Under the pieces are notes generated by a model, which saw only the letters and a program-made list of their open reading frames with translations, was not told where the DNA came from and ran no database searches. A stretch of DNA of 63,183 nt from Planctomycetota bacterium (GTDB lineage Bacteria > Planctomycetota > Planctomycetia > Pirellulales > UBA1268), in the NCBI GenBank assembly GCA_016872555.1, contig VGZO01000023.1, positions 1-63,183 of the forward strand. Direction: 5' to 3'. Below, in pieces: positions 33,356 through 42,308 of the stretch. A program made the position numbers and the translations under genes. Each line of letters starts with the position of its first letter. The stretch's first letter is position 1.

Positions 33356-36300
33356 ATGGCGTGGAAGCGGGTGGCGTGGGCGGCGGTGCTCGGTGCCTGC
33401 GCGACGGTCGGCGCTCCACGGGGCGGGAGCGCCCCGCCGGCCGTGCCGGGGATCGAGCCGCCGCCGCCGGCGCGGGAGCCGCGCGTGGCGCCGGCGAGCG
33501 ACGAACCGGTCGGCGCCGCGGCGGCGATCGGGGTGCCGGAGGGGTTCACGGTCGAGCCGTTCGCGGCCGAGCCGCTGATCGCCAACCCGGTCGCGTTCAC
33601 GATCGACCGGGCGACGGGCGTGGTCTACGCCTGCGAGGCGTTCCGCGCCCACAAGGGGGTCGGCGACAACGTCCGGATCAACGACGACACCTGGCTCGAC
33701 GCCGACCTGGCCTCGCGCCACGTCGACGACAGGTTCGCGTTCATGGTTCGCCTGCTCGGCGACCGGGCGCCGGAGTGGGTCGCCGAGACCGACCGCGTCC
33801 GCCGGATCGTCGACAGCGACGGCGACGGCCGCGCCGACCGGGCGACCGTCTTCGCCGACGGGTTCAACCGGCTCGTCGACGGCCATGCCGCGGGGATTGT
33901 CGCCCGGCGCGGCGCCGTCTGGCTGGCCTGCATCCCGTCGCTCTACCACCTCGTCGATGCCGACGGCGACGGGATCGCCGAGCGGCGCGAGCCGCTCCAC
34001 ACCGGCTACGGCGTGCGCGTCGCCATCCAGGGCCACGATCTCCACGGACTCACGCTCGGCCCCGACGGCCGGCTGTGGTTTTCGATCGGCGACCGCGGCT
34101 ACGCCGTCGACGGGGGCGACGGCTCCCTCCAGAACCCGGAGAGTGGCGCCGTGTTCCGCTGCGAGACCGACGGCTCGGGGCTCGAGGTCGTCCACACCGG
34201 ACTGCGCAACCCGCAGGAGCTCGCCTTCGACGACCTCGGCAACTTGTTTACCGTCGACAACAACACCGACGGCGGCGACAAGACGAGACTCGTGTGGATC
34301 GTGCCGGGGGGCGACTCCGGCTGGCGCGGGCCGGTGCAGTACCTCCCCGACCGCGGGCCGTTCAACCGCGAGGAGCTGTGGCGGACGGCATTCCCGGGGC
34401 AGGCGGCGTTCATCGTGCCGCCGCTGGCCCACATCGGCGCCGGGCCGGCGGGCTTCGCCGCCGATCCCGGCACACTGCCGGAACCCTGGCGCGGCCGGTT
34501 CTTCCTCGCCGATTTCCGCGGCGCCGCCGCCACCAGCTCGGTGCGCAGCTTCCGGATCGAGCCGGCCGGCAGCGCCTTTGCCGCCGTCGATGAGGAGGAG
34601 ACGTTTCGCCACGTCCTCGCGACCGACGTCGAGATCGGCCCCGATGGCGCGGTGTGGGTGAGCGACTGGGTCCACGGCTGGGACGGCCTCGGCAAGGGGC
34701 GGCTGTGGCGCTTCGTCCCCCGCCCCGCCGATCCCGCCGCGGCGGCCGCGCACTCGCGCGCCGTCGCCGAGGTCCGCACGCTCCTCGCCGGCGACTGGAC
34801 GGCGCTGCCCTCCCCCCGGCTCACCGAACTGCTGGCCCATGCCGATCGGCGGATCCGGCTCGAAGCGCAGTGGGAGCTGGCGCGGCGCGGCGACGACGCG
34901 GCGCTCCGCGCCCGGCTGGCGGCCGACGAGCCGCTGCTCGCCGTCGTCCACGCGCTGTGGGGCATCGAGCAGATCGCCCGGCGGCTGCCTGCCGGCGACG
35001 CGCGCCGCCGGACGCTGACCGACGACCTCCTCGGCCGGCTCGGCGATCCGCGCCGCGAGGTGCGCCTCGTCGCCGCGCGCTGCCTCGGCGACCAGGCCCC
35101 CGCCGCGGGCCCGGCGATCGCGGCGCTGGTGCCGCGCCTCGACGACGGCGATCCGTTCGTCCGCGGCGCCGCGGCGATCGCTATCGGCCGCCTCGCCGGC
35201 AGCGCTCCCGATTCGCTCGACCGGCAGGCGCTCGTCGGGCGGATCGTCGCGGCGATCGCGGCCGCCGGCGCGCGCGACGCCACGCCCGATCCCCATGCCC
35301 GTCATCCGCTGGTCATGGCCCTCGCCGGTGCCGCCGATGGCCCGGCGCTCGGCGCGCTGCTCGGCCATCCCGACCGGGCCGTGCGGCTCGCCGCCGTCCT
35401 CGCCCTCCGCCGCCACGGTGATCCGGCGATCGCCCGCGCCCTCGACGACGCCGACGCGGCGATCGTCGTCGAAGCGGCCCGCGCGATCCACGACGTTCCG
35501 ATCGCGGCGGCCACCCGGGCGCTCGCCGGCAAGCTCCTCACCGGTCCGCGCGAGGGCCTCGACGGCGACGCCTTCCTGCGCCGGGCCCTGGCCGCCGCCG
35601 AGCGCGAGGGGACGGAGGCCGACGCCGAGCGAGTCGCCGCGCTGGCGGCCAGCGCCGGCATGCCGGCGGCCCGGCGGCTCGAGGTGCTGGCGCTGCTGGC
35701 CGGCTGGGCGGCGCCGCGGCCGCGCGACCGGGTGATCGGCAGCTGGCGGCCGTTCGAGCCGCGCGATGCCGAGCCGGCGCGCCGGGCACTCGCCGCCGTG
35801 ATTCCCACGCTGCTGGCCACCGACGACGAGGCGGTGCGCACCGCGGCGCTCGACGCCGCGGCGACGCTCGGCATCGACGGCGTCGCCGCCCTCCTCGCCG
35901 CCGCCGTCACCGACGGCGGCCGCCCCGCCGCGGCGCGAGGGGCCGCCCTCGAAGCGCTCGGCAACGTCGATGGAGCCGCGGCGCTCGAGTTGACGCGGGG
36001 ACTCGCCGCCGCGCCGGCCGCTGCACTACGCACCGCGGCGTGGCGCGTCCGGGTGCGCCACGGCGCCACCGCGGGGCTCGCCGACGAGCTCGCCTCCGCT
36101 CTCGGCACCCGGGCCGCCGACGACGAGCGCCTCCGCGAGCAGCAGGCGGCGCTCGGGATTCTCGGGCAGCTCGGAGATGCCGCGCCTACAACGCTGCTCG
36201 ACCGTCTCGCGGCGGCGCTGGGCAGCGGCGCCGGCGATCCGCGGCTCCGGCTCGAGACCCTCGCGCTCGTCGGCGACCGCGTGCCCACCGCCCTGCGCAC

Positions 36301-36784
36301 GGCCATCGAGAGTGCCGGTGACGATCTCCTCGACGGGGGCGACGCCGCCCGCGGCCGGGAGGTCTTCCTGCACCGTGCCACGGTCGAGTGCCTCCGCTGC
36401 CACCGGGTCGGGGACGGCGGTGGGGAGGTCGGGCCGCGCCTCGACGGGATCGGCTCGCGGCGCGACCGGGCCTATCTCCTCGAGAGCCTGCGCGAACCGA
36501 GCGCCCGGATCGCCGACGGCTACCGCACGGTCGTGCTCGTCACCGCCGATGGCCGGACCGAAGCGGGGATCGTGCGCACGGAGAGCGCCGAGGAGATCGT
36601 GCTCGTCCGCGCCGACGGCAGTCTCACGCGCGTCCCGGTGGCCGACATCGAGGACCGGCGCGACGGGGCGTCTGCCATGCCGGCCGAGTTGGCCACGCGC
36701 CTCTCGCGGCGCGATCTCCGCGACCTCGTCGCCTGGCTCGCGTCGCTCCGCGACGAGCCGGCAGCGGCCGGTGCGCGGCCCTGA
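33356..36784 (+). CDS. PVC-type haem CxxCH propeller/HEAT protein
   Basis: An 1142-residue exported protein of a planctomycete/verrucomicrobial family. A signal peptide and Pro-rich stretch are followed by a sorbosone-dehydrogenase-like beta propeller (about 60-460, with GFTVEPFAAEPLIANPVAF, GLTLGPDGRLWFSIGDRG, NPQELAFDDLGNLFTVDNN and VSDWVHGW). Next comes a long HEAT-repeat region (about 470-985) and a C-terminal cytochrome c-like domain with C1012-L-R-C1015-H1016, ending in a GYRTVVLVTADGRTEAGIV strand domain. It is probably a periplasmic PQQ- or metal-dependent sugar oxidoreductase with its own haem. It begins 14 bp after the NO synthase, with a GGGAGG site, so the two are likely cotranscribed. 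Why they would be linked is not clear. Confidence 0.9.
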   Translation: MAWKRVAWAAVLGACATVGAPRGGSAPPAVPGIEPPPPAREPRVAPASDEPVGAAAAIGVPEGFTVEPFAAEPLIANPVAFTIDRATGVVYACEAFRAHKGVGDNVRINDDTWLDADLASRHVDDRFAFMVRLLGDRAPEWVAETDRVRRIVDSDGDGRADRATVFADGFNRLVDGHAAGIVARRGAVWLACIPSLYHLVDADGDGIAERREPLHTGYGVRVAIQGHDLHGLTLGPDGRLWFSIGDRGYAVDGGDGSLQNPESGAVFRCETDGSGLEVVHTGLRNPQELAFDDLGNLFTVDNNTDGGDKTRLVWIVPGGDSGWRGPVQYLPDRGPFNREELWRTAFPGQAAFIVPPLAHIGAGPAGFAADPGTLPEPWRGRFFLADFRGAAATSSVRSFRIEPAGSAFAAVDEEETFRHVLATDVEIGPDGAVWVSDWVHGWDGLGKGRLWRFVPRPADPAAAAAHSRAVAEVRTLLAGDWTALPSPRLTELLAHADRRIRLEAQWELARRGDDAALRARLAADEPLLAVVHALWGIEQIARRLPAGDARRRTLTDDLLGRLGDPRREVRLVAARCLGDQAPAAGPAIAALVPRLDDGDPFVRGAAAIAIGRLAGSAPDSLDRQALVGRIVAAIAAAGARDATPDPHARHPLVMALAGAADGPALGALLGHPDRAVRLAAVLALRRHGDPAIARALDDADAAIVVEAARAIHDVPIAAATRALAGKLLTGPREGLDGDAFLRRALAAAEREGTEADAERVAALAASAGMPAARRLEVLALLAGWAAPRPRDRVIGSWRPFEPRDAEPARRALAAVIPTLLATDDEAVRTAALDAAATLGIDGVAALLAAAVTDGGRPAAARGAALEALGNVDGAAALELTRGLAAAPAAALRTAAWRVRVRHGATAGLADELASALGTRAADDERLREQQAALGILGQLGDAAPTTLLDRLAAALGSGAGDPRLRLETLALVGDRVPTALRTAIESAGDDLLDGGDAARGREVFLHRATVECLRCHRVGDGGGEVGPRLDGIGSRRDRAYLLESLREPSARIADGYRTVVLVTADGRTEAGIVRTESAEEIVLVRADGSLTRVPVADIEDRRDGASAMPAELATRLSRRDLRDLVAWLASLRDEPAAAGARP

Positions 36785-36797
36785 GGGGGAGCCGGGC

Positions 36798-36803
36798 TAT
36801 ACT
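36798..36803 (+). promoter_or_regulatory. Possible -10 element (TATACT) for cimA
   Basis: GGGC-TATACT-CCG, 37 bp before the ATG at 36841 and 13 bp after the upstream stop. It is the best match to the recurrent TAxACT pattern of this window. No -35 box is visible. Confidence 0.4.
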
Positions 36804-36840
36804 CCGCTCCCTGCCATCCGCTCCCCTGCCCCGCGCTCCG

Positions 36841-38451
36841 ATGACCCACCCGCGCACGATCGAGATCTACGACACCACGCTCCGCGACGGTGCCCAGGGG
36901 GAAGGGGTCCACTTCTCGCTCGCCGACAAGCTGGCGATCACGCGGCGCCTCGACGCCGCCGGGATCGACTTCGTCGAAGGGGGCTATCCGCTCTCCAATC
37001 CCAAGGATGCCGAGTATTTCGCGCTCGTGCGCGATCTCCCCCTCGCCCACGCGAGGGTGGTGGCGTTCGGGATGACGAGGCGCCGCGGCATGGCGGCCGC
37101 CGACGACCCCGGGATGCGCGCGCTGCTCGACGCCGGCACGGCGGTGATCGCGATCGTCGGCAAGACGTCGGCGTTTCACGTCGCCGAGGTGCTGGGTGTG
37201 TCGCGCGAGGAGAACCTGGCGATGATCGCCGAGACGGTCGGCCATCTCGTCGCGTCGGGCCGCGAGGTGTTTTACGACGCCGAGCACTTCTTCGACGGCT
37301 GGAAGCTCGACGCGCCCTACGCCGCCGAGACGATCCTGGCCGCGGCCCGCGCCGGCGCCACGCGGATCGTGCTCTGCGACACCAACGGCGGCACGCTCCC
37401 CGACGAGCTGGCGCGGATCGTGCGCGAGGCGGTCGACGTCCTCCGCGCCGCCGACCTCGACCAGGGGGTCGGGATCCACTGCCACAACGACTGCGATCTC
37501 GCCACGGCCAATTCGCTCGCCGCGGTCGCGGCCGGTGCGATCCAGGTGCAGGGCACGATCAACGGTCTCGGCGAGCGCTGCGGCAATGCCGACCTGATCG
37601 CGGTCGTCGCCAATCTCGCGCTGAAGTCCGCCGGCCACGTCGTGCTCGGCGGGGCCGGCACCGCCCACCTCACCGAGCTGTCGCGGTTCGTCTACGAGAC
37701 CGCGAACATGTCGTATCGCCCCGGGCAGCCGTTCGTGGGGTCGAGCGCGTTCGCGCACAAGGGAGGGATGCACGTCCACGCCGTCGCCAAGGCGACGAGC
37801 TCCTACGAGCACGTCGCCCCCGAGGCGGTGGGTAACTCGCGGCGGATCCTCGTCAGCGAGCTCTCCGGCCGGTCGAACATCCAGGCCCTCGTTGCCCGCC
37901 CCGACCTGCGCCACGACCGGGCGCTGATGGAGCGCGTCCTCGCCGAGGTCTGCCGGTTGGAAAACGACGGCTGGCAGTTCGAGGCGGCGGGGGCGAGCTT
38001 CGATCTGCTCGTCGAGCGCTGTGCCGGGACGTTCCGGCCGGTATTCGACAAGCTGGCCTACAACGTCGCCGTCGAGAGCCGGGTCGCGCCCGGACAGGCC
38101 GAGGAGACGCTCACCGAGGCGACGGTCAAGCTCCGGGTGGGCGACGAGACGCGCCACGAGGTCGCCGAGGGGGACGGCCCCGTCAACGCTCTCGACGCGG
38201 CGGTCCGCAAGGCGCTCGAGCCGCGCTATCCGGCGGTACGATCGATGCACCTGCTGGACTACAAGGTGCGGGTGATCAACGGCCAGGAGGGCACGGCGGC
38301 GAAGGTCCGCGTGTCGATCGAAAGCACCGACGGCCACGACATCTGGGGCACGGTCGGCGTCAGCGAGAACGTCATCGAAGCCAGTTGGCTGGCACTCGCC
38401 GACGCGTTCCACCACCACATCGCCCGCTCGGCCTCCCGGCAGGCTCCCTGA
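36841..38451 (+). CDS. cimA: Citramalate synthase (CimA; 2-isopropylmalate synthase family)
   Basis: A 536-residue enzyme that would condense pyruvate and acetyl-CoA to (R)-citramalate, opening the threonine-independent route to isoleucine. It has the HMGL-like barrel start EIYDTTLRDGAQGEGVHFSL (R-D-G substrate site), the metal-ligand motif GIHCHNDCDLA, the GTINGLGERCGNADL block, and the GMHVHAVAKATSSYEHV segment that marks the CimA branch. The LeuA-type regulatory domain is at the C-terminus (about 400-530). The overall length and the DGAQGEG motif fit the CimA/LeuA2 type better than classical LeuA. The start is ATG 36841. Confidence 0.88.
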   Translation: MTHPRTIEIYDTTLRDGAQGEGVHFSLADKLAITRRLDAAGIDFVEGGYPLSNPKDAEYFALVRDLPLAHARVVAFGMTRRRGMAAADDPGMRALLDAGTAVIAIVGKTSAFHVAEVLGVSREENLAMIAETVGHLVASGREVFYDAEHFFDGWKLDAPYAAETILAAARAGATRIVLCDTNGGTLPDELARIVREAVDVLRAADLDQGVGIHCHNDCDLATANSLAAVAAGAIQVQGTINGLGERCGNADLIAVVANLALKSAGHVVLGGAGTAHLTELSRFVYETANMSYRPGQPFVGSSAFAHKGGMHVHAVAKATSSYEHVAPEAVGNSRRILVSELSGRSNIQALVARPDLRHDRALMERVLAEVCRLENDGWQFEAAGASFDLLVERCAGTFRPVFDKLAYNVAVESRVAPGQAEETLTEATVKLRVGDETRHEVAEGDGPVNALDAAVRKALEPRYPAVRSMHLLDYKVRVINGQEGTAAKVRVSIESTDGHDIWGTVGVSENVIEASWLALADAFHHHIARSASRQAP

Positions 38452-38733
38452 TGGCGGAGCGCCGTCCCGGCGTCGGCTTACGGTCGCCTGGCTGGATTGC
38501 GTGTTCTGGTGCGGGGTCGGGGCTGCCCACGCCCCGTCGCCGGACGCTCACTGCGGCCTTCCAGGCCTCCGGTCGCTCGCAGACGACTTCGCTTCGCCAT
38601 CCATGGCTCCGCTCGTCGCCTGAACGCCGGCTCCCGGGGCATGGGCAGCCCCTCAGCGCTCGTGGTGGTTCACCCACCGCACCCCTGCCGCCGCCCACTG
38701 GCGGCGGCCACGGTCGCCGGGAGGTGCGACCGC

Positions 38734-38771
38734 CGCGGGCGAGGGACACCTTGGCTGTCCCTCCGCCCGCG
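38734..38771. repeat. Bulged hairpin with CCTTGGC loop (third copy, different stem sequence)
   Basis: A lower stem of 7 bp (38734-38740 with 38765-38771), one unpaired C at 38764 on the 3' arm, an upper stem of 8 bp (38741-38748 with 38756-38763) and the loop CCTTGGC (38749-38755). Its dimensions, bulge position and loop equal those at 61-98 and 183-220, while most paired bases differ. Confidence 0.75.
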
Positions 38772-38775
38772 TAAG

Positions 38776-38803
38776 CCCGCGGGGGCCACGATGGCCCCGC
38801 GGG
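38776..38803 (-). terminator. Strong GC hairpin at the 3' end of the DUF6268-like gene
   Basis: CCCGCGGGGGCC (38776-38787), loop ACGAT, GGCCCCGCGGG (38793-38803), with one bulged G. It begins 9 bp beyond the stop of the minus-strand gene. There is no U-run, so it is a candidate bidirectional block or RNA 3'-end stabiliser rather than a proven terminator. Confidence 0.35.
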
Positions 38804-38811
38804 CGCGAAAG

Positions 38812-39906
38812 TCAGAAAGTCGCTCCGAGAGAGAGCATGAGGGCGTCGGACGGGTTGTATTCGGGGGTACCGTTGGCCGAGATCGTGCGCGAGAAGACGT
38901 AGCCGACCTCGCCGACGCCGGCGATCGTGCGGCTGCGAAACACCTCGAGGCCGAGCACCACACGGAGGTCGCTCGAGGTGACGACGGCGGTCGAATCGTC
39001 GGGCATCGTCACCGCCCACGTGCCGCCGGCGAATTGGCAGGCGACGTAGCCCCAGGCCGCCCCGCCCCCGGCGAGGTCGGCGATCTTGCGCGAGAGACGC
39101 GAGCGCGGTACGAGCAGTTCGAGGCGCGTGTCGGCGCGCGGCGACCAGATCAGCCCGCCCACCGGCAGCACGCGAAGGTCGAGTTGGCGGACCACGGCGG
39201 CACCGGCCAGGAGCGAGAAGGCGTCGGTGACACGGACATCGACGATTCCCCAGCCGGTGAGCTGGAACGCACGCGGGTTCCAGGAGCGGTAGTCGCCGTA
39301 GACGCCCGGCGTGATGCCGAGGCCGAGGCCGAGGCGCTCGGTGAGCGGCGTCCGCCAGGTGACGTCGATCGACGAGTCGTAGACGGTCGAGGGGAGTTCG
39401 AGCACGTCGGGGGGCTGCCAGAAGTGGAACCCGAACCCGGGGGTGACCGTCAGCGCCGGCAGGTCGTCGAACCACACCGGCGCCAGTGTCAGCGCCAGCG
39501 GCACGTCGACCATCCCGAAGCCGTCGGCCGGGCCGCGCGGGATCCAGGTCGCCGACAGGCTGCGGGCGTACCAGAAGCGGCGCTGCGTGCGCTGCTCACC
39601 CCACGGCGGTCCGAGGCCGTCGGTGTCGGGCCCCTGCCCCGGCGCCAACGGCGTGGCGGGGACGATCGCGCCGGCCGGGATCACGCCATCGAAGGCGAAC
39701 GGCTCCCCGCCCGGGAACTCCGTGGCCAGGTGATCGGGCACGAGCGGTGCAACGCTGATGCCGCCGGGGAACACGCCGGGCGACTGGCCTCGAGCACTCG
39801 TGGCACCGGAGAGAACGACGAGGACGGCGACCACGCATGCGCTCCCTCGAGGGCACGGCGCCCGCGGCATCGATCGCTGGCAGCGCGCCGTCGGCGTCAT
39901 GGCCAT
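38812..39906 (-). CDS. Outer-membrane beta-barrel-like protein (DUF6268-type)
   Basis: An exported protein of about 364 residues. The signal peptide core is ACVVAVLVVLSGATSARG. The mature part alternates hydrophobic strands with turns, as expected of a barrel: FWYARSLSATWIPRG, ALTVTPGFGFHFWQPP, LGLGLGITPGVYGDY, FQLTGWGIVDVRVTD, GEVGYVFSRTI and a C-terminal strand ending in aromatic Phe (LMLSLGATF). The pattern matches the DUF6268 family of planctomycetes. No transport role is known. ATG 39906 is used; ATG 39870 would give a more usual signal peptide length. Confidence 0.65.
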   Translation of the reverse strand: MAMTPTARCQRSMPRAPCPRGSACVVAVLVVLSGATSARGQSPGVFPGGISVAPLVPDHLATEFPGGEPFAFDGVIPAGAIVPATPLAPGQGPDTDGLGPPWGEQRTQRRFWYARSLSATWIPRGPADGFGMVDVPLALTLAPVWFDDLPALTVTPGFGFHFWQPPDVLELPSTVYDSSIDVTWRTPLTERLGLGLGITPGVYGDYRSWNPRAFQLTGWGIVDVRVTDAFSLLAGAAVVRQLDLRVLPVGGLIWSPRADTRLELLVPRSRLSRKIADLAGGGAAWGYVACQFAGGTWAVTMPDDSTAVVTSSDLRVVLGLEVFRSRTIAGVGEVGYVFSRTISANGTPEYNPSDALMLSLGATF

Positions 39907-40195
39907 GGGAGGGAAACCCGCGCGCCGTCCTTCTGCGACTGCGAAAAGCCGGCGCAGGATCGGAATCCTGGGAAGTGGCGGACCGTAGCAAGGCGGGCGG
40001 ACGGGGGTCAATTGCAGGCGGCGGGGGATGTCACGTGGCGGCGGTCGGGGGACATGGGCACCTTCGGTCCGGGCCGCCCGATCGTCAGGCTCAACCCGCG
40101 CCGCCACCCGATCCGATAGCAGGCCCTGGTCGGCGATCGGATCGTCGTCGGATCCCGGGGTCTTCGTCTCAACGCCCTCCTGTCGGAGCATCGCC

Positions 40196-41185
40196 ATGCG
40201 CGTCTCGTCGGGTCTGCTCCTCGGCGCCTGCCTTGCCGGTGTGACGGCGGTGCCCGCGCCGGCGCAAGGAGTGCTCGCCAAAGCCCGCTATGCCAGTCCG
40301 GTGATCGCCGGAACGGTCGCCGGACTTGCGCTGCCGCTCCCGACCGCCACCGCGCCGGCCGTGCCCGCGGCGGCGCATGGCGGCGGCGACGGGTCGGTGA
40401 ACATCGGCGCTGACGGCACCGTGACGTTCTCGCCCGGAGCGGTCGGCAGCGTGGACGGCGGCACCGTTTGCGTGATGCCGGCTCACCCTGGTGATCTGCC
40501 GGCGGGCGTTCCCGGTGGCGACGGCCCGCTGCTCACCAACATGCCGCTGCTGCCGGCGCCCGACGGGTTCGCGCCGCCGGACGGCCTCGTGCCCGACGTG
40601 GCGGTCACGGCCGTCGATGCCGCGGTCGCCGCTGCCGTCGCGCCCCAGGGCGGTCAGCAGGTGATCGCGGTCACCGGCACGCCGACGCCTGCGGCCCTGC
40701 TCCGCGCCGCCAACGCCGCCAATGCTGCCGCCGGCCAGGCAGGTGGCGAGGCCTCCGGGCTTGCCGCGCAGATCCGTGCCCAGGCGCGGGCCGTGGCCGG
40801 CACGTTTCGCAATCGCGCGAGCGGTGGCAAGACGATCGGTGCCGGAGTCGCTGCCTTCGGGATCCCCGCCGATGCCCGTCCACTCGGCGCCGCGCCGCGT
40901 GCGCCGGGAGTACCCGCCCCCGCGTCGGGGCCGGCGGCCGGGCTGCCGCGCGTCCATCTGCCGCATTCGGGGGCCGCCCCGGCCGGCCCGACGCCCCTGC
41001 CGAACACGCCCGCCGTCGCGGCCACCACCGCAGCGGGTGCCCAGGCGGCGGCGACCGCAGCCCCCGCCGCGCGGGCCGGCGTCGCTGCCGCGCTGGGGGG
41101 CACCGCCCGTGTCGTCGCGCCGGCGGGCGCCGCCGCTCCCCGGTGGCGCGACCGGTTCAGTTTCGCGTCGCCGCTGGGCCGCTGA
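40196..41185 (+). CDS. Secreted Ala/Pro/Gly-rich hypothetical protein
   Basis: A 329-residue protein I do not recognise. A clear signal peptide (MRVSSGLLLGACLAGVTAVP, cleavage near APAQ) precedes a low-complexity chain that is very rich in Ala, Pro and Gly, with a few strand-like parts (GSVNIGADGTVTFSPGAVGS, GGQQVIAVTGTPTPAALL) and one Cys. The C-terminus is basic/aromatic (APRWRDRFSFASPLGR). The composition suggests an extended wall or matrix protein. Start at ATG 40196. It stands alone between two minus-strand genes. Confidence 0.55.
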   Translation: MRVSSGLLLGACLAGVTAVPAPAQGVLAKARYASPVIAGTVAGLALPLPTATAPAVPAAAHGGGDGSVNIGADGTVTFSPGAVGSVDGGTVCVMPAHPGDLPAGVPGGDGPLLTNMPLLPAPDGFAPPDGLVPDVAVTAVDAAVAAAVAPQGGQQVIAVTGTPTPAALLRAANAANAAAGQAGGEASGLAAQIRAQARAVAGTFRNRASGGKTIGAGVAAFGIPADARPLGAAPRAPGVPAPASGPAAGLPRVHLPHSGAAPAGPTPLPNTPAVAATTAAGAQAAATAAPAARAGVAAALGGTARVVAPAGAAAPRWRDRFSFASPLGR

Positions 41186-41234
41186 CACTTTGCCACCGGC
41201 GGGCAACGCCGCGATCCGGGGGGCCGATCGGGCC

Positions 41235-42215
41235 TCAGCGCCAATCGATGCTCCGAGACTCGATTCCCGCCAGCCGCGCGGTGGAGGCGTAGTCGCGAAG
41301 CCCCGCCGTCGCTCCCAGCCCGGTGACACAGCAGGCCGCCGCGGCCGCGCCGAGGAGGCCGGCCTCACGCGGGGCATGCCCGCGCAGCGTGCCGGTGAGG
41401 AGACCGGCAAGGAGGGAGTCTCCCGCGCCGGTCGTGTCGACGACCGGACCAGGGGCCGGCAGGCACGGAACCTCGACCCACTCTCCGTCGCGCGGGGAGA
41501 GGAGCGTGCCCCGGGCGCCGAGCTTCACGCCGACCACGCCTGCGGCACCGTGGCTGCGGTAGCAGGCGATGATCGAGCGCGGATCGTCGAGGCCGGTTTG
41601 GTGGCGCGCCTCGGCGAGGCTCGGAACGTACAGGTCGACCAGTGGCAGCGCCGGGGCGACGGTAGCCAGCAGCCCCCCGTCGCCGGCGGTCTCGAGGGCC
41701 ACCAGACAGCCGGCTGACTTGACGATGGCCAGCGCCGCGGCCACGTCGCGCTCGAGCGCCGGCAGCAGGCCGACGTAGCCGATCACCGCCAGCCGCGCCG
41801 TGGCGAACCGTGCGGCGTGCCGGCGGAAGAAGCCGGCGTCGATCGCCGTCGGCGCGCCACCGTGATGGGCGAAGCTGCGCTCACCACCGGGGTCGATGAG
41901 CACGGCGGTGGTGCTCGTGGCTGCGTCGCCGACAGTCTCCACGGCCGCGACGTCGAGCCCCTCGGCCGCGAGCCGCGCGCGGATCAGCGTGCCCCAGGGA
42001 TCGTCCCCGACGAGCGTCGCCGCTGCCACGCGCATCCCCAGCCGGGCCATCCCGATCCCGGTGTTGGCCACGATCCCGCCGGTGGTGACCTCGATCGGCC
42101 CGACGTGGAACAGTGTCCCCGAGCCGATCCCGGTGGCGAGCGGGACGGGGCGGACGAGGATGTCGGCGACACAGGTGCCGCAGACGATCGCGTCGAATGG
42201 TCGGCGGTCTGGCAT
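41235..42215 (-). CDS. PfkB-family carbohydrate/nucleoside kinase
   Basis: A 326-residue sugar kinase of the ribokinase/PfkB superfamily. It has the first strand DAIVCGTCVADILVR, the substrate lid GGIVANTGIGMARLG (the G-G-x-x-x-N signature), and the C-terminal catalytic/anion hole motif DTTGAGDS with base D266. The sugar is unknown. ATG 42215 is chosen; two further in-frame ATGs lie 15 and 20 codons upstream. It follows the glycosyltransferase gene on the same strand (93 bp apart). Confidence 0.85.
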   Translation of the reverse strand: MPDRRPFDAIVCGTCVADILVRPVPLATGIGSGTLFHVGPIEVTTGGIVANTGIGMARLGMRVAAATLVGDDPWGTLIRARLAAEGLDVAAVETVGDAATSTTAVLIDPGGERSFAHHGGAPTAIDAGFFRRHAARFATARLAVIGYVGLLPALERDVAAALAIVKSAGCLVALETAGDGGLLATVAPALPLVDLYVPSLAEARHQTGLDDPRSIIACYRSHGAAGVVGVKLGARGTLLSPRDGEWVEVPCLPAPGPVVDTTGAGDSLLAGLLTGTLRGHAPREAGLLGAAAAACCVTGLGATAGLRDYASTARLAGIESRSIDWR

Positions 42216-42308
42216 CGCGAAGGATCTCACGCCATCGGGGGTACGGCGGTGGGGAGTCATGAACCGCCTCGTCATGCCGGCGGCTCACCGGGTCAGCCGA
42301 CGCGATCC

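Larger units (their letters stand above)
38452..38811. other. Structured 360-bp intergenic region with four consecutive hairpins
   Basis: No gene is seen. The right half holds hairpins one after another: 38687-38708 (GCCGCCGCC / GGCGGCGGC), 38711-38732 (CGGTCGC / GCGACCG), 38734-38771 (bulged stem with CCTTGGC loop) and 38776-38803 (CCCGCGGGGGCC / GGCCCCGCGGG). The left half contains GCCATCCATGGC (38596-38607), the reverse complement of the 12-mer that ends each 122-bp repeat at the window start. The region lies between the convergent stops of cimA and a DUF6268-like gene. Confidence 0.7.

Noticed and set aside
37788-37804. CGTCGCC-AA-GGCGACG as another copy of the CCTTGGC hairpin
   Set aside because: It lies inside cimA coding sequence and lacks the 7-nt loop, bulge and 15-bp stem.
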